Source: JBNJFY01 sp051747265
Lineage (GTDB): Bacteria; Bacteroidota; Rhodothermia; Balneolales; Balneolaceae
DNA length: 64,000 nt
Direction of reading: 5' to 3'
Assembly: GCA_051747265.1 (NCBI GenBank)
Contig: JBNJFY010000010.1
Coordinates: forward strand, 91,694 to 155,693
A program made the position numbers and the translations under genes. The notes under the pieces were generated by a model. It was not told where the DNA came from and searched no databases. It worked only from the letters and a program-made list of their open reading frames with translations. Of the stretch, positions 58,629 through 64,000 are shown in pieces (the stretch's first letter is position 1; each line of letters begins with the position of its first letter).

Positions 58629-58660
58629 TCAACTCTACCCAAGATTCAGGGGATCCCGGA
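58629..58660 (+). repeat. Left copy of a direct repeat flanking the Rhs cassette
   Basis: These 32 bases match 63382-63413 at 27 positions (shared core TTCAGGGGAkCCCGGA). A second shared piece, CGGGATrA then GGTGGTTGG, follows at 58698 and 63440 in the same order. Confidence 0.6.
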
Positions 58661-59097
58661 AGAACCCGATTGCCATCGGGGCGGAATCCCAGCGTCTCGG
58701 GATAACGGGTGGTTGGAAAGGACTGTATGGATCAGCCAACAATTTAGATCTGCCAATGACCACTACACCGCCGCTCCCATGGAAGGGGGCTGGTTGATGG
58801 ACACTCAAATATGAGTCGATCTCTCAGTGAACCCGTCGATCAAGCTGAAGGTCGCTGAAAAGCGAATGAAAGTGATGAGTTGTATATGGTGCAAAGAGTC
58901 CGGCGGAGGTGAGTGTTAATCCTGAATGGATGGAAACGTACCGGTCGTGACAATGATATTTTGATAGTAGTAGGTTTAACCAACCTTCTGACTTGCTGAT
59001 GTTACAGGTGTTTCTATATTTAATTCATAACAGTTCCACTGTCATGTACAGCAAGGGTTTACATTCGTCAGATACTTTATTGGTACCATAGATTTAA

Positions 59098-61581
59098 ATG
59101 GGCAAGCTCATCGAAAAAAACATCCACCAAAAGCCCGATGGCTCTTTTCTGCAGTCGGTGGATATGCGCTATCACCCGCGCGGGTGGCTGGAATCGATCA
59201 ACGATCCGTTTGTGGGCACCTCAACCGATGAGCCCGGGGAAAACCCTGATACTGGAGAGCCGATCCCCGGAGCCGATGACGATCTGTTTGCCCAGCGGCT
59301 GATCTATGATCAACAGGTGAACCTGTCTGATCATACCATCTACCAACGCCAGCACAATGGCAATATCGCCGGTCAGATCTGGCGCACCGGATATGGGCAA
59401 CCCCACGCCTATTTCTACAGCTACGACGGGATTAATCAGCTGCTCTACGCCGATTACCTGGTAGGGGAACGTGCTGGCCCGGCGGCTTCTTCCACGCCCT
59501 GGCAGCGCTACGCCACCGGCATTGGACAAGCCAAGCCGAATACCTCGACCTCCAATCCGGATCACTACGACAGCGCGTTTTCCTACGATCTAAATGGAAA
59601 TATCCAATCGGCGACTCGCTATGGCGAGGGAACGTACGATGAGGCATCCGGCAAACGATACCGTGAGCTGATCGATGAGCTGACCTACGGCTACGACCCG
59701 CAAGCCGGGAACCGGTTGAGGTCGGTCCGGGAGCAGGCCACGCACACCGACGGCATGGATTTTACCGAGCGGGCGATCCCCTCGGTGTTTATCACCCAGG
59801 TGCGTTACCACAATGAGGGCATCGGGAACCGGCAACAATATATCAAGCTGACCAATGTGGGGGAGACCGCCGTGGAGCTGTCCGGCTGGGAACTGCTGAC
59901 CTACGCGGGGGAGGCCTATCAGCTTGAACCGGTAGCTCTTCCCGCGGGGGGCTCGGTGATCATCGCCGGCGACCAAACAGGATCGCTGTCCAGCCGGTAC
60001 GAGGAGAATCCCGACCGGCAACAATTTCAGGTGCTCACCAGCTTTCCCCACACCTTGACGAAGCGGGATGCCCTTAGCCTGCGGGATGCCCAGGGCCGGG
60101 TACAGGATCTGGTGGCCTGGGGAGAAACCAACCTGTACGGAAGTCTGTGGAAGATAACCGCCCATAGTAGCAGCGACAAAGCCTTGATGCGAAGCAAGAT
60201 CCAAGCCTTACCCTGGCCGGGCGGTTGGAGCACCGGCACGGCCGCCCCCTACCGCGACACCGCGCAGGATTTGGACTTTAACGGGGCCGAATACAACTAC
60301 GATGCCAACGGCAACATGATCGTAGATGCCAACAAAGGCCTGAGATTAGAATACAACGCCATGAACCTGCCCACCCAAGCCTCCTTCATTCACGGCGGAA
60401 CCATCAAGTGGGAGTACTCGGCCTCCGGGACCAAAGTGAGCAAAACCGTAACCGACGAAAACGGGGATGTGATGCTCATCCGCAACTATAGCTCCGGTTT
60501 TGTCTACGAACGTTACCAACAAACAGCCCCCGACCAGCTCCAATTCTTCACCACCGAAACCGGCCGGGCCCGCCTGCTCAACACCGACCGCTTCCGCCTG
60601 GAGCACGACTTAACCGATCATTTAGGCAACGTGCGAGTAAGCTTTGCCCACAATCCAGAAACAGACTCCGTCCGCCTCCTGCAAGAAGACTCCTACTATC
60701 CCTTCGGCCTGAAAATGGAAGGCCTGGATGAGATTCACGACGAAGAAAACAAATTTACCTATAATGGTAAGGAATTGGCCGATGAGCACGGGCTCAACTG
60801 GTACCACTACGGGGCGCGGTTTTATGATCCGCAGTTGGGGCGGTGGCACGTTGTGGATGCTAGTGATCAATTTATTAGTCCATACAATTACACACATAAT
60901 AATCCCATATTATTAATGGATGCTGATGGGAATGATGCTGTAATTGCTAATAATTGGTTTGGTTTGCGACCTTACCCATGGGATGAAATGTTGTTTGAAG
61001 AATTTGGTATTTATAAAATTAGCAAAGTGACAAAGTTTCCAAATACTTGGTCAGCAATAGATGCAACTGCTTATGAAAGAAATTTAAATAGTTATATAAA
61101 TAAGTGGAAACATGTTGCTCCAGCAGTTTCACAGCATTTAGACAAAACCACAATAAACGTTACGATTGCAGAAAACTTAAAAAAGAATAAGTATAATAAA
61201 AGAAGGGGAAATATTGATCCGGTTAAGATTAATGGTGCTACTCACAAAACTGGAAGTAACCATATCATAATTGAGCGTATGTCATATCATCTAAATACAG
61301 GTCCTAACGCTTTGGAGAGTGTCTTTTTTCATGAGATAGTCCATTCTATGGGTCATGATGAATTTGGTGCATTTGCTGCTTCTTATTCTGCTGAGATGAT
61401 GGATTTTAGCACGATTATTGGTTTTGATGCTGATTACTGGCAAAGTGGATTTGAAAATTATGCAGATAGATTTGGTGAATTTATTAAACCTTTGAAAGGT
61501 GGAGAATTCGAAATAGTCGATGAAGATGGATTTAAAAGTGAGTTTAAAGAACTTGGAAATGAAATTAAGGATGGTAAGTGA
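59098..61581 (+). CDS. 5'-truncated Rhs/YD-repeat protein with zincin-like C-terminal toxin domain
   Basis: An 827-residue Rhs-core protein. The frame opens in the middle of a YD repeat (MGKLIEKNIHQKPDGSFLQSVD...RGW) directly after an in-frame TAA, so the long N-terminal shell and any export signal are missing. A lamin-tail-like domain is inserted at about 229-350 (SVFITQVRYHNEG, YIKLTNVGETAVELSGWEL). The core continues (YDANGNMI, DHLGNVRVSF, FTYNGKELADEHGLNWYHYGARFYDPQLGRW) to PYNYTHNNPILLMDADGND at about 595-612. The last 215 residues are a different, AT-rich sequence with HEIVHSMGHDE at 745-755 (H745, E746, H749), a zinc-peptidase motif. This is the layout of a polymorphic toxin. It overlaps the next gene by 4 bases. 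Whether it is expressed and exported is doubtful without its N-terminus. Confidence 0.85.
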   Translation: MGKLIEKNIHQKPDGSFLQSVDMRYHPRGWLESINDPFVGTSTDEPGENPDTGEPIPGADDDLFAQRLIYDQQVNLSDHTIYQRQHNGNIAGQIWRTGYGQPHAYFYSYDGINQLLYADYLVGERAGPAASSTPWQRYATGIGQAKPNTSTSNPDHYDSAFSYDLNGNIQSATRYGEGTYDEASGKRYRELIDELTYGYDPQAGNRLRSVREQATHTDGMDFTERAIPSVFITQVRYHNEGIGNRQQYIKLTNVGETAVELSGWELLTYAGEAYQLEPVALPAGGSVIIAGDQTGSLSSRYEENPDRQQFQVLTSFPHTLTKRDALSLRDAQGRVQDLVAWGETNLYGSLWKITAHSSSDKALMRSKIQALPWPGGWSTGTAAPYRDTAQDLDFNGAEYNYDANGNMIVDANKGLRLEYNAMNLPTQASFIHGGTIKWEYSASGTKVSKTVTDENGDVMLIRNYSSGFVYERYQQTAPDQLQFFTTETGRARLLNTDRFRLEHDLTDHLGNVRVSFAHNPETDSVRLLQEDSYYPFGLKMEGLDEIHDEENKFTYNGKELADEHGLNWYHYGARFYDPQLGRWHVVDASDQFISPYNYTHNNPILLMDADGNDAVIANNWFGLRPYPWDEMLFEEFGIYKISKVTKFPNTWSAIDATAYERNLNSYINKWKHVAPAVSQHLDKTTINVTIAENLKKNKYNKRRGNIDPVKINGATHKTGSNHIIIERMSYHLNTGPNALESVFFHEIVHSMGHDEFGAFAASYSAEMMDFSTIIGFDADYWQSGFENYADRFGEFIKPLKGGEFEIVDEDGFKSEFKELGNEIKDGK

Positions 61582-62132
61582 ATTGGTTTAAATTTCTAGC
61601 AACTTTTTTCATCATTTTAATGATGAGTTGCGAAAAAAAAGAATTGCAACCTGTAAATGAATTGGACTATTATATGCAACTTCCAGATAGTGTATATAAG
61701 ATAAATGTAGTAACGAATTATAAAAATCTGTCTGTTCCTAAAAGTTTTGAGTTGAGTGAGATGAATTTTTTAATAGAAAATAAATATGAGTTTCAAGGTT
61801 TTGATGACTCTTTTTACATAAGGATGAGGCAGGAAGCGAGTACAACTGAGATCTTTGCTAAAGAATTTGAAGATAACTTTAGAGCGGTGTATATGGAATT
61901 CAAGGGTGATGGAGGGGATGTTTTAAATAAAGAGGATACTATTAATAGTGTAATAGTATCTAATATTGATAGTTCAGTTTATGACAAAGTTAGAAGGGAA
62001 GTATTTGGAAATAAAATTATGGTATCAGATGTGAATTATAAATTTATAAAAATAGAGTATGATTCAGTATTTGTTAAATTTGATGGCAATTATGAGTCTG
62101 TTGACTTTTTTAAAAGTATTAGGTTTCAATAG
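61578..62132 (+). CDS. Lipoprotein, candidate immunity protein for the zincin toxin domain
   Basis: A 184-residue protein starting with GTG 61578, overlapping the Rhs stop in GTGA, which implies translational coupling. The signal segment LATFFIILMMSC contains a lipobox-like MMSC, so the protein would be lipid-anchored in the periplasm. It is AT-rich like the toxin tip and unlike the Rhs core, so the two were probably acquired together. No family is recognised. Position, co-inheritance and periplasmic location fit an immunity protein against a periplasm-acting protease; this is inference. Confidence 0.65.
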   Translation: MNWFKFLATFFIILMMSCEKKELQPVNELDYYMQLPDSVYKINVVTNYKNLSVPKSFELSEMNFLIENKYEFQGFDDSFYIRMRQEASTTEIFAKEFEDNFRAVYMEFKGDGGDVLNKEDTINSVIVSNIDSSVYDKVRREVFGNKIMVSDVNYKFIKIEYDSVFVKFDGNYESVDFFKSIRFQ

Positions 62133-62315
62133 TTTTTTAAAATACTATTATTCTACTAATAAACGTAGAGTTTCAATTGGTTGAAAGAGTGGGAGTTCCC
62201 CAACTAGCGCGCAAGTATGGAAAAATAAAACTGGTTCCCCCTCTAGTCCAAGCATAAAAAATAAAAGCAAGTTATGGTTCAAGCGTCCGCTTGGACCATT
62301 GTTAAGTAATCCACT

Positions 62316-62468
62316 AAACTGTGTTAGACGCCGCCGGCCATGACATGCTCATCCGCAACTACGCCTCCGGTTTTGTCTATGAACGTTACCAACAAACAGC
62401 CCCCGACCAGCTGCTCCCGAAATTTCGGGATCACCACAGAAACCGGCCGCGCCCGCCTGCTCAACACG
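62316..62468 (+). pseudogene. Decayed second copy of the Rhs core
   Basis: This matches the intact Rhs gene at about 60455-60590: DMLIRNYASGFVYERYQQTAPDQL is encoded here against VMLIRNYSSGFVYERYQQTAPDQL in shorter overlapping segments. A stop (TAA) precedes it, and a palindrome TCCCGAAATTTCGGGA at 62415-62430 replaces part of the next codons and shifts the frame. Similarity stops near 62468, where an insertion-like sequence begins. Confidence 0.8.
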
Positions 62469-62640
62469 GTACTTGCCCAAGTAGTGTGTCTGTAGGCTAG
62501 AATAAAAAAGTCTTCTTGTGTAGGTTTGGCAGCGTCCAAACAACCAAGAACACAAGAAGACCCAATGAATATCACAAAAGTACAGTTAAACGCACTAATT
62601 GCCAACCATGTAAAGCAGGATAACGGGCTCCCAACCAGCG
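62468..62640 (+). mobile_element. Possible 5' end of an insertion sequence with truncated transposase start
   Basis: Rhs similarity breaks at about 62468. A leader follows, then ATG 62565 encoding about 22 residues (MNITKVQLNALIANHVKQ, DNGL) that resemble the N-terminus of IS256/mutator transposases before the frame runs into repeat A. The start region is covered by a strong hairpin. The right end is missing. The family assignment is tentative. Confidence 0.35.
62510..62561 (+). promoter_or_regulatory. Hairpin sequestering the ribosome site of the transposase-like start
   Basis: GTCTTCTTGTGT (62510-62521) pairs perfectly with ACACAAGAAGAC (62550-62561), with an inner GTTTGG/CCAAAC stem (62524-62541). 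AAGAAG in the right arm is the likely ribosome site for ATG 62565. Hairpins of this type silence transposase translation from read-through transcripts in other insertion sequences. Confidence 0.5.
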
Positions 62641-62641
62641 C

Positions 62642-62700
62642 AAGTTTGAGCGCAGCGGAAACTTGTGCGAACATCCAACAACCACCAGCTCCCATTCTTC
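62642..62700 (+). repeat. Dispersed repeat A, copy 1
   Basis: About 59 bases nearly identical to 63249-63307 (shared GCGGAAACTTGTGCGAACA and CCAGCTCCCATTCTTC). Contains a CAAGTTT/AAACTTG hairpin. Confidence 0.75.
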
Positions 62701-62704
62701 AGCA

Positions 62705-62738
62705 CCGGTGGTGAAATTACGCAGCTGCTGAATTGACT
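62705..62738 (+). repeat. Dispersed repeat B, copy 1
   Basis: 34 bases matching 63711-63744 at 30 positions, starting CCGGTGGTGAAAT. Confidence 0.65.
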
Positions 62739-62741
62739 AAA

Positions 62742-62813
62742 GATCCATAGTGGATCTGGTATGTGCATGAAAAGGTTGAAGTGTGGGCACTTCAACCAGC
62801 GCAATGGCTTAAT
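62742..62813 (+). repeat. Dispersed repeat C, copy 1
   Basis: 72 bases matching 63930-64000 with only a few differences. Two hairpins lie inside: GATCCA/TGGATC and a perfect 10-base stem GGTTGAAGTG/CACTTCAACC (62774-62797). Confidence 0.8.
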
Positions 62814-62827
62814 ACCCTTCGGCCTTT

Positions 62828-62965
62828 GATAAAATGGCGTGAAGAATCCGGCGCAGTGGAGCGTAATGAAAAGATCCGTACCGCTGAGGAGTCCGAAGCT
62901 AGCTCGGGGTGCGAAGGAGCATCGGAGCTTTTTAGCGGAACGGAGCCGGATTTAGCCATTTTATC
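62828..62965. ncRNA. 138-base nested inverted repeat, candidate structured RNA or MITE-like element
   Basis: Successive arms pair across the element: GATAAAATGGC (62828-62838) with GCCATTTTATC (62955-62965), AATCCGGC (62845-62852) with GCCGGATT (62945-62952), and TCCGTACCGCT (62875-62885) with AGCGGAACGGA (62934-62944, one mismatch). Smaller stems lie inside. It is followed directly by a terminator hairpin. No known RNA family is recognised. Confidence 0.4.
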
Positions 62966-62982
62966 ATCAGACGATGATTTTT
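62963..62982 (+). terminator. Terminator-like hairpin after the nested inverted repeat
   Basis: ATCATC (62963-62968) pairs with GATGAT (62973-62978), loop AGAC, followed by TTTTT. The stem is short and AT-rich. A second hairpin ACTTTTGA/TCAAAAGT follows at 62987-63006. Confidence 0.5.
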
Positions 62983-63248
62983 GGTTACTTTTGATCACTC
63001 AAAAGTGACAGTTGTTTACTTGCAAGAAATTTGGATTAGAGCAATTCACAGTTCATAATTCCTTGGTAGGATTGCTTACATTCATTTTTTCAGTGATGAA
63101 AAAACGAATCTCCGAATTCTCGGAGCAGGCACAATCACCGGGGTATCGCAGATGTTGTGCTTATGGTGATGGTTGATCCTCACTTGCTTACCCACTAGTC
63201 ATTGGATTGGATGGTCGTTCCCCGATTCCCCGGACCCCAAACCGGCGT

Positions 63249-63307
63249 AGGTTTGAGCGAAGCGGAAACTTGTGCGAACAGCCAACGATAACCAGCTCCC
63301 ATTCTTC
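63249..63307 (+). repeat. Dispersed repeat A, copy 2
   Basis: Second copy of the sequence at 62642, differing at a handful of bases; about 607 bases downstream in the same orientation. Confidence 0.75.
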
Positions 63308-63381
63308 CCCACAAGATCCGACCTATTGCAATACCCTGAAAGTATTTTCCTCGGTGGCGGTTAATGGGAGATGGTCCTTTT

Positions 63382-63413
63382 CCAACTCCCCCCAAGGTTC
63401 AGGGGAGCCCGGA
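63382..63413 (+). repeat. Right copy of the direct repeat flanking the Rhs cassette
   Basis: Matches 58629-58660 at 27 of 32 positions; continued homology at 63440-63458 matches 58698-58716. Confidence 0.6.
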
Positions 63414-63551
63414 TCTTCGGTCGCTGCACTCCCTACGTCCGGGATGAGAGGTGGTTGGGGGAGAAGTTTGAGCTCGACCAGAACGCAACGGGAAGCAGGA
63501 GCTTCCCCCGCGGTTTGACGCAGCAGAGGTACGTCAAAAGCGTTGGAGTTA

Positions 63552-63582
63552 TCTGGGCGGTCGCTGAATGCGCCCACCCAGA
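63552..63582 (+). repeat. TCTGGGCGG hairpin, copy 1
   Basis: TCTGGGCGG (63552-63560) faces CCACCCAGA (63574-63582), a stem with one mismatch. It is similar in stem, loop start (TCG) and flank (ACTA) to copy 2. Confidence 0.6.
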
Positions 63583-63710
63583 AAACTATAGATGATATGG
63601 CCAATATTCACTTTCTAAGTTAAAAAAAATGTATATTCAAATTGTAGATTCAAACTCTGCAGGTAGCCCCGAAGGGGCGGTGTGGAACGAGGCGGGGAAT
63701 TCATGCTCCG

Positions 63711-63744
63711 CCGGTGGTGAAATGGCGCAGCTGATGAATTGGCT
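63711..63744 (+). repeat. Dispersed repeat B, copy 2
   Basis: Second copy of the sequence at 62705-62738; here repeats B and C are separated by about 185 bases instead of 3. Confidence 0.65.
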
Positions 63745-63842
63745 CATGATCTTTCCTGCTGGTGGGGTCATTGTGCCTTAAAAGGAGCAGAGCTCATCAG
63801 CGTACATTACCGGACAGAGCCCGGTAATGAGGGGGACCGTTT

Positions 63843-63873
63843 TCTGGGCGGTCGATTACTTCGCCCGCCCAGA
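63843..63873 (+). repeat. TCTGGGCGG hairpin, copy 2
   Basis: TCTGGGCGG (63843-63851) pairs perfectly with CCGCCCAGA (63865-63873). Confidence 0.6.
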
Positions 63874-63929
63874 TAACTAATCTACTCTTGATGTAACTCC
63901 CGCTCCATCAAGCCATTGCAAGGTGTTAT

Positions 63930-64000
63930 GATCCATGGTGGATCTGGTATGTGCTCTAAAGGTTGAAGTGGGGGCACTTCAACCAGCGCAATGGCTTAAT
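63930..64000 (+). repeat. Dispersed repeat C, copy 2 (cut by the window end)
   Basis: Second copy of 62742-62813, with the 10-base stem at 63961-63984. The copy runs to the last base of the window, so the unit is longer than can be seen. Confidence 0.8.

Larger units (their letters stand above)
58454..59097. other. 644-base spacer upstream of the Rhs cassette
   Basis: No gene. It holds a GGAGGTG/CACCTCC hairpin (58474-58491), the aceBA terminator, and a block (58629-58870) that is an imperfect direct copy of the block at 63382-63580 on the far side of the Rhs cassette. The reading frame of the Rhs gene is closed by TAA at 59095, so no Rhs N-terminus can be read through here. Confidence 0.6.
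62133..64000. other. Repeat- and hairpin-rich non-coding tract with gene debris
   Basis: No intact gene. In order: a palindrome CAAGCG-tc-CGCTTG (62280-62293), a decayed Rhs-core fragment, an insertion-sequence-like 5' end, repeat A (62642), repeat B (62705), repeat C (62742), a 138-base nested hairpin, a terminator, further hairpins (62987-63006, 63083-63103, 63110-63125), the second copies of the repeats, and paired TCTGGGCGG hairpins. The short open frames here follow the repeats and look spurious. Confidence 0.65.

Noticed and set aside
62526..63595. ORFs of 60-103 codons in the repeat tract
   Set aside because: They run through dispersed repeats and hairpins, change character at each repeat boundary and lack ribosome sites, apart from the transposase-like start at 62565.
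62642..64000. CRISPR array
   Set aside because: Repeats are only paired, of different lengths, and not separated by uniform spacers; no cas gene is present.

Overview
The window looks like chromosomal DNA of a Balneolota/Rhodothermota-type (Bacteroidota-related) marine bacterium. The evidence is the PNPFNP-type C-terminal sorting tails (type IX secretion) on two very large surface proteins, a short primary sigma factor without region 1.1, a 2-oxoglutarate dehydrogenase E1 carrying a fused E2-like domain, FolE2 in place of FolE1, and Reg_prop/Y_Y_Y and LytS-type histidine kinases. The genus cannot be fixed from sequence alone. No tRNA, rRNA or CRISPR array was recognised.

Layout. 1-4.9 kb: the 3' part of a large cadherin/Ig/FnIII-like secreted protein, then a secreted SnoaL/NTF2-like protein. 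5.6-7.0 kb: a PTPS/QueD-family enzyme with FolE2. 7.1-9.7 kb (minus): lipoprotein, LytS-like kinase and a receiver-only protein whose phospho-acceptor Asp is Asn. 9.9-11.4 kb: serine hydrolase and YciI-like protein. 11.8-15.5 kb (minus): Kgd-type SucA. 15.8-21.6 kb: oligopeptidase F, GAF-GAF-degenerate GGDEF protein, phosphopentomutase, primary sigma factor. 21.7-25.3 kb: two-component pair. 25.4-28.8 kb: two paralogous lipoproteins and an outer-membrane porin. 28.8-30.7 kb (minus): lipoprotein nuclease and a double Usp protein.

30.9-47.1 kb is one co-directional run of six exported proteins: a PKD protein, a paralogue of the SnoaL-like protein at 3.7 kb, an unrecognised protein, a PEGA protein, a cohesin-like lipoprotein, and a ~2800-residue FG-GAP/beta-helix/kelch/dockerin-like/T9SS protein. 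A giant T9SS protein next to the same SnoaL-like family occurs twice here, and I regard this run as a candidate undescribed cell-surface system.

47.2-53.5 kb: CorA, a DUF432-like protein with MscS, a membrane ankyrin protein, a baeRF-family protein, a PIG-L deacetylase and a small hypothetical. 53.5-58.5 kb: a RamB/ScfR-type regulator divergent from malate synthase and isocitrate lyase, with AGCGAA-tt-TTCGCT inverted repeats between them; this is a complete glyoxylate-shunt locus with its probable regulator.

58.5-64.0 kb is an accessory Rhs region. A 5'-truncated Rhs core with an inserted lamin-tail-like domain carries an AT-rich zincin-like (HEIVH) C-terminal domain, followed by an overlapping lipoprotein that is a candidate immunity partner. 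It is flanked by imperfect repeats, a decayed second Rhs-core fragment, an insertion-sequence-like 5' end and an unusual concentration of hairpins.
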